A DNA stretch of 64,000 bases from Verrucomicrobiales bacterium (GTDB taxonomy: Bacteria > Verrucomicrobiota > Verrucomicrobiia > Verrucomicrobiales > DEV007). The notes below the pieces were generated by a model. The model ran no database searches. It had not been told where the DNA came from and saw only the letters and a program-made list of their open reading frames with translations. The translations under genes were made by a program, and so were the position numbers. Shown here in pieces: positions 1-8,452 of the stretch. Each line of letters opens with the position of its first letter. Position 1 is the stretch's first letter. The stretch covers positions 30,333 through 94,332 of the forward strand of contig JARGNI010000016.1 in NCBI GenBank assembly GCA_029213195.1, written 5' to 3'.

Positions 1-1970
1 GACTGACACGGTCGAGGAGCTTTTCGGCCGGTGCCGGCGATGGCTCGGTAGGAGACGACTTCGATGGAGCGATCTGCAGGAGGAGGGTAGCCGAAGGTCT
101 CTTCGTATTGCCTGCGAAAATGGAGAGGCAGTTCGTCCCCTTGGTGAACGTCGACCGACAGCGTTGCATCCTGACCTGAGAGCCGCATCTCGGCGAGGCG
201 TCGGGTGATGGTGCCTTCGGCTCCGATTTCCTGGAGCAATGTCAGGGATCGGCGTTCGACTTCCTCGAGAACGTTCGCGAGTTGTGGATCGTCGGTGGAG
301 CAATCGACTTGTCTTTCGGAAAAGCGTTCGAGGCTGGCCTGGTCCAGCCCATAGGCGCTCAGGAGGCCGGCCTCGGCGGGAATGATGATCTCGGAAATGC
401 CGAGACGATCGGCTATCTGGCATGCGTGAAGCGGCCCGGCTCCTCCGAAGGCGAGGAGGGTGTAGGCGGACGGGTCAGCACCGTCTTCTACCGAAATCGT
501 TCGGATCGCGTCGGCCATCTGCTCGACTGCGATTTCGACCAGTCCGTGGAGAAAGTCGAAGTTCACGGTTTCGGAGTCCAAACCCGCTTCCGCCTGGAGT
601 TCTCGAGCGGCGCTCTCCGCGGCGCGTCTGTTGTGCTCCGAGATCGGGATTCCGAAATTGTCCGGGTCGATTCGGCCGAGGAGAAGATTGACGTCGGTCA
701 GGGTCAGCGGGCCGCCTCGGCCATAGCAGGCGGGTCCTGGTGATGCTCCCGCCGACTCAGGGCCGACCTGGAGCGTGCCGTTCGACCAGTGACAGATCGA
801 ACCTCCACCGGCGGCCACGGTTTCAATCTTCAGGGCGGGGGAGAGAAGTCGGGCGTCGCCAACGATTTGCTCGAATCGATACTGGAATCCGTGATCGTAG
901 CGGGCGACATCCGTACTCGTTCCTCCCATATCGAAAGTGAGGATGCGCTCGCGGTTCAATTCCGCGGCGACGGCGGCGGCTCCGGAGACTCCGCCGGCAG
1001 GTCCGGAGAGCAGCGAATCTTTGGGGGCGTAGGATTCCTGAGTTTCGAGTCCCCCGGCAGAGGTCATCGTGAGCAGAGAGCTCTCGTCGCCGATGCGGGA
1101 TCGGACATGATCCAAGAAAGACTGCATCACCGGATGAAGGTAGGCATTGGCGACGGCGGTTTCTGCTCTTGGCAGGATCTTGATGAGCGGAGCGAGCTCG
1201 GCGCTGGTCGAGACGTGGGTGAACCCAAGGTCGAGAAGGCATTCGCGAAGTTGTTCTTCGTGAGCGGGATTCCGATAGCTGTGGAGAAGTCCGATCGCAG
1301 CCACGGTGACCCCGGAGGCCAGGCAGGCGATGGCTTGCTCTTTCAAATCCTCGTCGAGCACCAGGGGGGTGAGGATCTTTCCCTCAGCATCGAGTCGCTC
1401 GGTCACCTCCACGACCGATTCGTAGAGAGAGGGCGGTCGCTGATGTTCGAGCGCAAAAAGATCGGGACGGCGTTGGTCGCGGATCGTGAGAAGATCGCGG
1501 AAACCGTGGGTCGTGAAAAAGGCGAGCCGAGCGCCTTTTCGTTCCAGGAGGGCGTTGGTGCCCCGGGTCGTCGCGAGCCGGAAATCGAGGAGAGGGAATT
1601 CCTCGTCGAGAGCCGTGCCGGTGAGGAGACGGGCTCCGAGCACAGGTGCCTCTTCCCTCGTGAAGAGATCGACCGAATCGGCCTCTGGAATGGGACGTGA
1701 GAGCATCACCCGGCCGGTGGCCGCCTCGAAGGAAAGCACAAGGGCGGTCTCTCCCCCTGACTCGATCTTGTAGCCGGTGAAAAAGGAATCGCCGACTTCC
1801 CAGCTCGGGGGGATCGTGAGCTGGGCCGAGGTGTCGGAAATCCAGCGAGGAGCGGCGACACGGAGACGACCCGACGAGAGGACTTTGACCAATCGGGGAG
1901 ATGCGGATCCATCGGCGAGCCCCCAGCAATCGGTAAAGGTCCCGCCGGTATCGACGCGAATAGAATACAT
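1..1970 (-). CDS. Hydantoinase/5-oxoprolinase family protein, HyuA-type subunit (partial at window edge)
   Basis: ATP-dependent amidohydrolase of the hydantoinase A/5-oxoprolinase family, which opens cyclic amides such as 5-oxoproline or hydantoins. The 656 visible codons begin at an ATG at 1968-1970 and read without a stop to the left edge. The N-terminus reads MYSIRVDTGGTFTDC, the family's glycine-rich phosphate-binding start. A second phosphate-binding motif, FDMGGTSTDVARYD, follows near residue 350, then the loop AAGGGSICHW and later LAFGGAGPLHACQIADRLG; all are HyuA hallmarks. About 60 or more residues of HyuA remain off the window. Whether a HyuB part is fused, as in single-chain 5-oxoprolinases, cannot be seen. 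The gene lies 72 bp behind the SulP gene on the same strand and may be co-transcribed. The substrate is not predictable from this sequence. Confidence 0.85.
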   Translation of the reverse strand, partial: MYSIRVDTGGTFTDCWGLADGSASPRLVKVLSSGRLRVAAPRWISDTSAQLTIPPSWEVGDSFFTGYKIESGGETALVLSFEAATGRVMLSRPIPEADSVDLFTREEAPVLGARLLTGTALDEEFPLLDFRLATTRGTNALLERKGARLAFFTTHGFRDLLTIRDQRRPDLFALEHQRPPSLYESVVEVTERLDAEGKILTPLVLDEDLKEQAIACLASGVTVAAIGLLHSYRNPAHEEQLRECLLDLGFTHVSTSAELAPLIKILPRAETAVANAYLHPVMQSFLDHVRSRIGDESSLLTMTSAGGLETQESYAPKDSLLSGPAGGVSGAAAVAAELNRERILTFDMGGTSTDVARYDHGFQYRFEQIVGDARLLSPALKIETVAAGGGSICHWSNGTLQVGPESAGASPGPACYGRGGPLTLTDVNLLLGRIDPDNFGIPISEHNRRAAESAARELQAEAGLDSETVNFDFLHGLVEIAVEQMADAIRTISVEDGADPSAYTLLAFGGAGPLHACQIADRLGISEIIIPAEAGLLSAYGLDQASLERFSERQVDCSTDDPQLANVLEEVERRSLTLLQEIGAEGTITRRLAEMRLSGQDATLSVDVHQGDELPLHFRRQYEETFGYPPPADRSIEVVSYRAIAGTGRKAPRPCQ

Positions 1971-2042
1971 CGCAGGAGGTTGAACTCCGTGAGGCGCGTC
2001 GTCAAACGAGTTTGGCGGGATGGGGCGGCTGTGATCCGTAGA

Positions 2043-3878
2043 TCAGGAGCCCTTCTTCTTGTCCTTGGTCGGATCGTAGAAGATGCGGATGTCCGCCTCG
2101 GTCGTGCCGAGGATCTCCTGAGCTCTCTTCAGCGCGTTGCGAGTCGAGAGATTCGGATTCTTCGGATTGTTGAGAAAGATGTTTTCGCGACCGATCAAGC
2201 GAACCGATCCAGCATTCTTGAGGACTCGGTAGACATCCTTGGTCGCACCGCTGATGATGACATTGCGTTCCTTTGCGTTGAGGAAATTGACCAGTTCCTC
2301 GAGGGCGACCACGCTTGTGGCATCGAGGTGACGGGCATTTTTCAGCCGCAGGATGATGACCTTGAGGTCGGGATCGAGGGACGTCTTCTGGATTTGGGTC
2401 CGAAAGAGCTCCGAAGCCCCAAAGAAGAGATCGCCTTCGACATGGACGATGGAAATCGCAGGCATGGGGCGGGCTCGTTTTTCTCCCGCTTCCCGAAGCT
2501 CGCCCTGCTCCGAGAACTCGTATTCGGTGAGGTAGGGGCGGCTGGCGGCCCGGAGGTAGAGCATGATCGAGATTCCGACGCCGAGGAAGATGGCGACGTT
2601 GAGAGGCATGACCAACGCGGCAACAAAGGTAGTGATGAGAACCGCCGCATCCGAGGAGGTGGCGTAGAGGGAGATGCGAATGTGATGACGATTGATGACG
2701 GAGGCGGCGATACACATCACGAGCATGGCAAGCGCGGACTTGGGAACGTGGACCATGAAGTCGCCGAGAAGGAGCAGGCCGACGACACAGAGAAGGCCAC
2801 TGATGATGCTGGAGAGTCGCGAGACGGCTCCGCTCGAGAAGTTCAGGGCCGAGCGGGTCAGGGAACCGGAGGCAGGCATACCCCCGGTGACCGAGGCGGC
2901 GAGGTTGGCGACCCCGACACTGAGCATGTCCTGATTGACATCGGGTCGATCCCCAACCCGGCTGGCGAGGGTCTTCGACATCACGGAATTCTCGAGGGCG
3001 GCGAGAAAGGCGATGGAGAAGGCCAGTCCGATGAGGCGCGAAACATCGGTAAAAAAGCCACGAGGGCTGATCTCCGGGAGTTTCGGTTTCAGATCCGACA
3101 CGGAAAAGGCTTCGAAGGTCGCGACCTCCCAGCCGGAGAAACGATGGAGAAAGTAGTAGGCCGTCGAGATCAGGATCAGGGTGATCGCAAAAACGGGGAG
3201 CTTGGGGAGTTTCTTCTGAAGAACAAACCAGATGAGAAAGGTCGCGACTCCCAGCGTGGCAGGTTGCCACTGGGTTTCGTCCAGTTCTCCCGTTGTTCTC
3301 TGGAGGATGGTGAAGAATGTCTTGGGGCCATCCGAGGTTGTTTCGGGAAGCTCGATGCCAAGGACATGTCGGACCTGGTTTGCGATGATGAGGACAGCGG
3401 CCCCCGTGATGTACCCGACGACGACCGATCGGCTCACATACTGGACGAGTTCGGCGACGCGAAAGAGCGCTCCGATCGTGAGAAGGATTCCGACGAAGAG
3501 CACCAGCATCGGGAGATAGAACAAGCGGTCCGACATCGAGAAGGCCGCGAAACTGGAGAACAGCATGAACGCCGTCGCGTTCGTCGGACCAAGGATCGTG
3601 TGCCGGGAGCCGGAGAAAATGGGGGCTACGAGGGTGGCGATCGCACCTGAAATGATCCCATACTGGATGGGAAGATCTGCGATGACCGCATAGGCCATCC
3701 CCTGGGGGAAGGCGAGAAGCGCGACATTCAGTCCGGCCGTCGAATCCGCGCGGAGGCTGGACGCATTGTAGCCTCGAAACCCTTTCCGGATCGGGAAGAG
3801 GTCGATGGAATTGCCGGCGACGAATTCACCGACGCGACTTCCCAGTCTTCTCCACCACCAACGGACCTTTCTATTCAT
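2043..3878 (-). CDS. SulP family anion permease with C-terminal STAS domain
   Basis: Inner-membrane anion transporter of the SulP/SLC26 family (sulfate, bicarbonate or another anion). The 611-residue protein is of usual length. The N-terminal half carries about 10-14 hydrophobic segments, starting with the signature stretch ALLAFPQGMAYAVIADLP, followed by GPTNATAFM and later GGMPASGSLTRSALN. A cytoplasmic STAS domain occupies roughly residues 450-560, with VEGDLFFGASELFR and LKNARHLDATSVVALEEL. The gene starts 57 bp after the RND pump gene stop on the same strand, so it could be a distal member of that operon, but the gap gives no proof. The SulP neighbour does not fix the substrate; sulfate is plausible given the sulfatase and sulfotransferase genes in the window. 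Confidence 0.9.
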   Translation of the reverse strand: MNRKVRWWWRRLGSRVGEFVAGNSIDLFPIRKGFRGYNASSLRADSTAGLNVALLAFPQGMAYAVIADLPIQYGIISGAIATLVAPIFSGSRHTILGPTNATAFMLFSSFAAFSMSDRLFYLPMLVLFVGILLTIGALFRVAELVQYVSRSVVVGYITGAAVLIIANQVRHVLGIELPETTSDGPKTFFTILQRTTGELDETQWQPATLGVATFLIWFVLQKKLPKLPVFAITLILISTAYYFLHRFSGWEVATFEAFSVSDLKPKLPEISPRGFFTDVSRLIGLAFSIAFLAALENSVMSKTLASRVGDRPDVNQDMLSVGVANLAASVTGGMPASGSLTRSALNFSSGAVSRLSSIISGLLCVVGLLLLGDFMVHVPKSALAMLVMCIAASVINRHHIRISLYATSSDAAVLITTFVAALVMPLNVAIFLGVGISIMLYLRAASRPYLTEYEFSEQGELREAGEKRARPMPAISIVHVEGDLFFGASELFRTQIQKTSLDPDLKVIILRLKNARHLDATSVVALEELVNFLNAKERNVIISGATKDVYRVLKNAGSVRLIGRENIFLNNPKNPNLSTRNALKRAQEILGTTEADIRIFYDPTKDKKKGS

Positions 3879-3935
3879 ACAAGCTAGAGATAGCGTTTAC
3901 TATCGCGATCGGATCTAGCAAGTCGAATCTCGAAT

Positions 3936-6900
3936 CTATTCCTCTCCGGAATGGTCTTTTTCGTGGCTCCTCGTGATCCACTTGAGGTTGAAGCGATTGC
4001 TGAAATCTTCCAGCATGAGGTAAAGACAGGGAATCAGGATGAGGGTAATCAGGGTCGCAAAGAGAATTCCATAGCTGAGCGATACTGCCATGGGGATGAG
4101 AAATCGAGCCTGCACATCCGTTTCGAGAAGCATCGGGGTGAGGCCCGCGAAGGTGGTCAGCGAGGTCAGGATGATGGGGCGAAAACGTGCCGCACCAGCT
4201 TCCCAGGCCGCTTCGTGAATGGAGAGCCCGGCTTTGACGTGACGATTGACGTAGTCGACGAGGACGAGGCTGTCGTTCACCACGACTCCGGCGAGGGCGA
4301 CGATGCCACACATGCTCATGATGCTGAAATTGAAGCCGAGAAGGAGGTGTCCCACGATGGCTCCCACGAGCCCGAAGGGGATGACGCTCATCACGATCAT
4401 GGGCTGGACATAGGAACGCAGCGGGATCGCCATAAGGACATACATCCCGAGAAGAGCGAGGAGGGCCTTCTGTCCCATCTCGGTCATCGATTGCTTCTGA
4501 TCCTTTTGTTCGCCTTCGAAACTGTAGCGAACCCCGGGATATTTTTCCTGGATCCTCACGAGGGCTCCTTTCTCGATTTCAGGAAGAGGCGGTTTCCCAG
4601 CCTTCTCCCGAAACCAATTGATCACATTGCGCCTCCAAAGTTGCCCCGTGTTTTCGGCCCTGGCACCAGCCGTGAGCGAGCGAACGATCTCCGTGGCATT
4701 GGCACCGAGAGCCTTGTCGACATCGGCGGTGATCCGAATCGCTCGTTGCTGGTCCGTGCGCTGGATCGTGGCGTTGGAGCGACCAAATTCAGCGCTGGCG
4801 ACTTCGGAGAAGGGGACTTCCGATCCGTCGGGAAGCCGAATCTTCATGTTCTCGAGGTCGGCAAGAGAGGTGCGTTCGTCGCGGGGATACCGGACAAAGA
4901 CTTTCACCTCATCCTTCCCTCTCTGGAGGCGCTGGATCTCATCTCCATAAAATCCCTGGCGAACCTGTCGGGCAACGTCCTCGAGACGCAGCCCAAGGGA
5001 TTTGCCCGAGGGGAGAAGGTCGAGTTTGAGTTCCCGTTTTCCTTCGATGTCGGAGTCCGAAAGATCGATCAGACCGGTGAAAGCGCGAAGGGCTGCCTTG
5101 GCTTCGTCGGTCGCGGCGCGGAGTTGCTCGAAGTCGTCGCCGACCATCTCGAGATCGATCGCGTTGCCTCCCGAGGCGGACTCGGCGGCGAAGATGAGCT
5201 CCACGGTTCCCGGAACCGGGCCGACGAGCTCGCGCCACTTGGAGACAATATCCTCCCCGGTGTATTTCCTTTCGATGGAAGGGACCAGTTCGAGGGTGAC
5301 CTCTCCGATATTGGTGCCCTTGGGTTGGCCTCCGGATCCCTCCATCCCCTGGAGGAGCGGTTGCGTCCCGACGCTGGCGAGCTTGTGACGGATCAGGGGA
5401 TCTCCCCCGAGTTCCTCTTCGAGAACAGAGGCCTTCGATTCGATGAGTCGGATGACTTCCTCGGTTCGCTCGAAAGAAACTCCCTGGGCCATTTTCACCT
5501 TGGCATTGACCACATCGGTTTCGACTTCGGGAAAGAAGACAAACTTGATCCAGCCGGAAGCGATCGTCCCGACGGTGATGATGAGGAGAGCGACAAAGCC
5601 GGCGAGAACGACATACCGAAACTCCAGGGCTTTCTTCAAAACAGGGCGATAAAAACGATCCACGAACTTTTCGAGGCCGCGGGCAAAGATGTGCTGAAAG
5701 CGGAGAATGGGGCCAGGTTCGCCTTGTTCACTCGCGGATTTGAGTAGGGCAAGGTGAGAGGGCAGGATCAGCTTGGATTGGAAGAGAGAGAAAATCAGCG
5801 TGGGGATCACGATGAGAGGAATGTTAGGCCAGATTTTTCCGCTCACTCCACTAAGTCCCAGCATGGGGGTGAAGGCCATCGCGGTGGTGATGACGCCAAA
5901 GGTGACGACGATGCCGACTTCCCGTGTGCCCCGGGGGGCCGCGAGTCGAGGATGTTCGCCTTTTCTCATGCGGCTGTAGACGCTTTCTCCGACAACAATG
6001 GCGTCATCGACGACGATTCCGAGGACGAGGATGAAAGCGAAAAGCGAGATCATGTTGATCGAGATGCCGGTGTAGGGCATCAGGGTAATCGCTCCTGCAA
6101 AGGAGACGGGAATTCCGATCGAAACGAGAAGTGCGAGGCTGGGGCGCAGGAAAAGCGTGAGGACAAGGGCGACGAGGAGAAGCCCGAAAATTCCGTTCTT
6201 GGCGAGAAGTTTGAGACGACCGGAGAGATAGACGGAATCGTCCTTCCAGATCGCGAGGGTGACGCCTTCGGGAACCAGTGACGAAGCCTCCTCGTCGATG
6301 AATTTCTTCACCGTATCCGCGATCTTGATGGTGTCCTCATTTCCGATCCGGAAGACATTGATGAGAATCGCCGGGGTGTTGTCGAACTGGGCATCGATCC
6401 GGTCTTCTTCGAAGCCGTCTCGGATCTGGGCAATCTCAGCGAGGACGACGGTGGATCCATCCGGACGGGTGATGACGGGAATGTCGCGAAAGTCTTCCTG
6501 GTTGTAACGACGTCTTTCGGTTCGCAGGAGAACCTCGCCGGCCCGGGTTCGGACCGAGCCTCCCGGGAGGTCGAGAGACGCCTTTCGAACGGCCATGGCA
6601 ACACTGTCGAAGCTGATTCCATATTGGCGTAGTGTTTCCTCGGAAACCTCGATGGAGATTTCGTAGTCGCGGGCTCCGGCGATGACGGCCTGGGTGATAC
6701 TGGACGAACCGCCGTTGTAGGTGAGTAGACCTGTCCGAACCTTCTCGGCGATGGCTCTCAGAGTGGCCTCATCGGTTTCCGCCGAAACCGCGATGCTGAG
6801 CACCTGGGCCTTGATGAGGAGTTCTTCGAGCAGGGGTTCTTCGGCTTCTTCCGCGATATTCTGGATCGCGTCGACTCGGGTCTTCACATCGTCCATGACG

Positions 6901-7232
6901 TTGCGGACTTCGAATCCGTTGGCGACTTCCACCGTCACTACACCGATGTTCTGATTCGCGACCGATTTCATCCGATCGATGCCCTCGATATCCTGGATCG
7001 CTTCCTCGATAGGGATGATGATCCCTTTTTCCACTTCATCCGGAGTGGCGTTGGGATACGCGACGGAAACGTTGACGGAGTTGATCGAAGTCTCCGGAAA
7101 GATCTCTTTTTTGATCGTGGGCCACGTGCCCACGCCCAGCACGACGATGACCACCATCAGGAAGTTTGCCGCGACATGGTTGCGACTGAACCAATAGATG
7201 ATTCCCGATTCTTTATGGAGGTCTTCGCTCAC
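3936..7232 (-). CDS. RND efflux permease (AcrB/HAE-1-like)
   Basis: Proton-driven inner-membrane pump of a tripartite efflux system, 1098 residues. The N-terminal TM1 (NHVAANFLMVVIVVLG) is followed by the porter domain motif VSVAYPNATPDEVEKGI. The TM4 pair of aspartates for proton relay is seen in GIVVDDAIVVGESV. The TM10 segment reads VALAGVVVNDSLVLVDY, so the Lys of AcrB TM10 is replaced by Asn, as in the other RND pump of this window (48653-51901); this points to a subfamily distinct from classical AcrB. The start codon overlaps the adaptor gene stop by 4 bp (ATGA), indicating translational coupling. Operon order is tetR-OMF, MFP, RND. Drug or lipid substrates cannot be assigned. Confidence 0.93.
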   Translation of the reverse strand: MSEDLHKESGIIYWFSRNHVAANFLMVVIVVLGVGTWPTIKKEIFPETSINSVNVSVAYPNATPDEVEKGIIIPIEEAIQDIEGIDRMKSVANQNIGVVTVEVANGFEVRNVMDDVKTRVDAIQNIAEEAEEPLLEELLIKAQVLSIAVSAETDEATLRAIAEKVRTGLLTYNGGSSSITQAVIAGARDYEISIEVSEETLRQYGISFDSVAMAVRKASLDLPGGSVRTRAGEVLLRTERRRYNQEDFRDIPVITRPDGSTVVLAEIAQIRDGFEEDRIDAQFDNTPAILINVFRIGNEDTIKIADTVKKFIDEEASSLVPEGVTLAIWKDDSVYLSGRLKLLAKNGIFGLLLVALVLTLFLRPSLALLVSIGIPVSFAGAITLMPYTGISINMISLFAFILVLGIVVDDAIVVGESVYSRMRKGEHPRLAAPRGTREVGIVVTFGVITTAMAFTPMLGLSGVSGKIWPNIPLIVIPTLIFSLFQSKLILPSHLALLKSASEQGEPGPILRFQHIFARGLEKFVDRFYRPVLKKALEFRYVVLAGFVALLIITVGTIASGWIKFVFFPEVETDVVNAKVKMAQGVSFERTEEVIRLIESKASVLEEELGGDPLIRHKLASVGTQPLLQGMEGSGGQPKGTNIGEVTLELVPSIERKYTGEDIVSKWRELVGPVPGTVELIFAAESASGGNAIDLEMVGDDFEQLRAATDEAKAALRAFTGLIDLSDSDIEGKRELKLDLLPSGKSLGLRLEDVARQVRQGFYGDEIQRLQRGKDEVKVFVRYPRDERTSLADLENMKIRLPDGSEVPFSEVASAEFGRSNATIQRTDQQRAIRITADVDKALGANATEIVRSLTAGARAENTGQLWRRNVINWFREKAGKPPLPEIEKGALVRIQEKYPGVRYSFEGEQKDQKQSMTEMGQKALLALLGMYVLMAIPLRSYVQPMIVMSVIPFGLVGAIVGHLLLGFNFSIMSMCGIVALAGVVVNDSLVLVDYVNRHVKAGLSIHEAAWEAGAARFRPIILTSLTTFAGLTPMLLETDVQARFLIPMAVSLSYGILFATLITLILIPCLYLMLEDFSNRFNLKWITRSHEKDHSGEE

Positions 7233-8452
7233 GGCTCGGTGCTGGCTGCAGTGTTGGGAGAAACTTCCTCTTCGTCTTCACGAAGGGGGGAGGGTACGAG
7301 ATCCGGTTCTACTTGCATGCCACGAACGAGATCCGGCATCTCGGTCAGGCTGACTCGATCCTCTTCATTGAAGCTGCTCGCGTCTACGTAGACGGCATCT
7401 CCCTCGCGTCGGATCACGGTGACATCACGAAACTGGATCTTGTTGTCGGGATCGACGACGACCACGGTGTCGAGATCACGGAAGGCCTGGAAGGGGATGG
7501 CGGCCAGGTTTCTCTGGCTGCGACCTGCGATGGCCGCTTTGACGAAGAGGCCGGGTCGGAGTTCGACGCCTTCCTCTTCGCTGGAGTCTTCCACCTCGAC
7601 GACGATGAAAAGAGATCGGGTTGCGCGATCGATTTCGCCCTCGCTACGAATGATCTTCGCCTCCCAGGTGCGGGTCTTGCCCCCTGCCGTAGCCGAGATC
7701 TGGACTTTGCCGGTGGGTGCTCCGTTTTCGGTTGTTTCCAAAAACCGTGACTCGTCGATCGAGAGCGGGAGCCGAACCTCGTAGGGGGCGGTGGCATAGA
7801 TCTCGGCAACGGGAGATCCCGGGGTGAGGTAGTTGCCGACTTCGGTCATGGTCGAGGCGACGATGGCTTCGTAGGGGGGGCGAATCTTGGTGCGGGCGAG
7901 GTCGGCTTCCGCCTGCGCAAGAGCGGCTTGGGCGGAGTCGCGACGGGCTCTGGCGCTCTTCAGTTGAGGGAGCCTTTGCACGAGGGCCGGGGGATCGCCG
8001 CTCCGGCCGAGTTTTTTCCAATCCGATTTCGCCTGCTCGGCGCGTGCTTCCTCGGTCGCGAGGGCGGACTCGGCGTCGGCGAGGGCGGACTTCGCCTGCT
8101 CGATCGCGGCGAGGTAGTTGGTGGGATCGATTTCGACGAGAGGTTGGATGTCGGTGGCTTCGGGGAGCCCTTTGCCAACGAGCATTCCAGCTTCGAAGTT
8201 TTCCGAGACCCGGAGGACCCGTCCAGCGACTTCGGCCGCGATGCGGCTTCGCTTGTCGGGCTCGATGATTCCCTGCGAAGGAATCGTGAAGGCATGCGAG
8301 GCGGGTGAGATCGCCATCACTTTCATGACGGGAATGTTCTCGGCGTTGTCCTTTTTCTCTGCTTCAGGACGTGTGATCCAGAGCAGGGCGGTGACTCCGA
8401 CTCCGGCGAGGAGGATACCGAGTCCGAGAAGTATTTTGAGAAATCGTTTCAT
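7229..8452 (-). CDS. RND efflux periplasmic adaptor (membrane fusion protein)
   Basis: Periplasmic adaptor linking the RND permease to the outer-membrane channel. It has 407 residues, with an N-terminal membrane anchor (residues about 1-25, KILLGLGILLAG). The first lipoyl half-motif is IIEPDKRSRIAAEVAGRVL. A long alpha-hairpin follows (about residues 105-190, rich in Ala/Glu/Gln), then the second lipoyl part RTKIRPPYEAIVASTMTEVG and a beta-barrel domain. Both ends overlap neighbouring genes by 4 bp (8449-8452 and 7229-7232), so channel, adaptor and pump are made as one coupled unit. The C-terminal tail is Glu/Pro/Ser-rich and probably disordered. Confidence 0.92.
   Translation of the reverse strand: MKRFLKILLGLGILLAGVGVTALLWITRPEAEKKDNAENIPVMKVMAISPASHAFTIPSQGIIEPDKRSRIAAEVAGRVLRVSENFEAGMLVGKGLPEATDIQPLVEIDPTNYLAAIEQAKSALADAESALATEEARAEQAKSDWKKLGRSGDPPALVQRLPQLKSARARRDSAQAALAQAEADLARTKIRPPYEAIVASTMTEVGNYLTPGSPVAEIYATAPYEVRLPLSIDESRFLETTENGAPTGKVQISATAGGKTRTWEAKIIRSEGEIDRATRSLFIVVEVEDSSEEEGVELRPGLFVKAAIAGRSQRNLAAIPFQAFRDLDTVVVVDPDNKIQFRDVTVIRREGDAVYVDASSFNEEDRVSLTEMPDLVRGMQVEPDLVPSPLREDEEEVSPNTAASTEP

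Noticed and set aside
1980..3650. Long plus-strand open frame (556 codons) opposite the SulP gene
   Set aside because: Antisense of a clear SulP gene; composition is charged and repetitive, with no domain. Treated as a shadow.
3951..5747. 598-codon plus-strand frame opposite the RND pump
   Set aside because: Shadow of the pump gene in high-GC DNA; no recognisable protein features.
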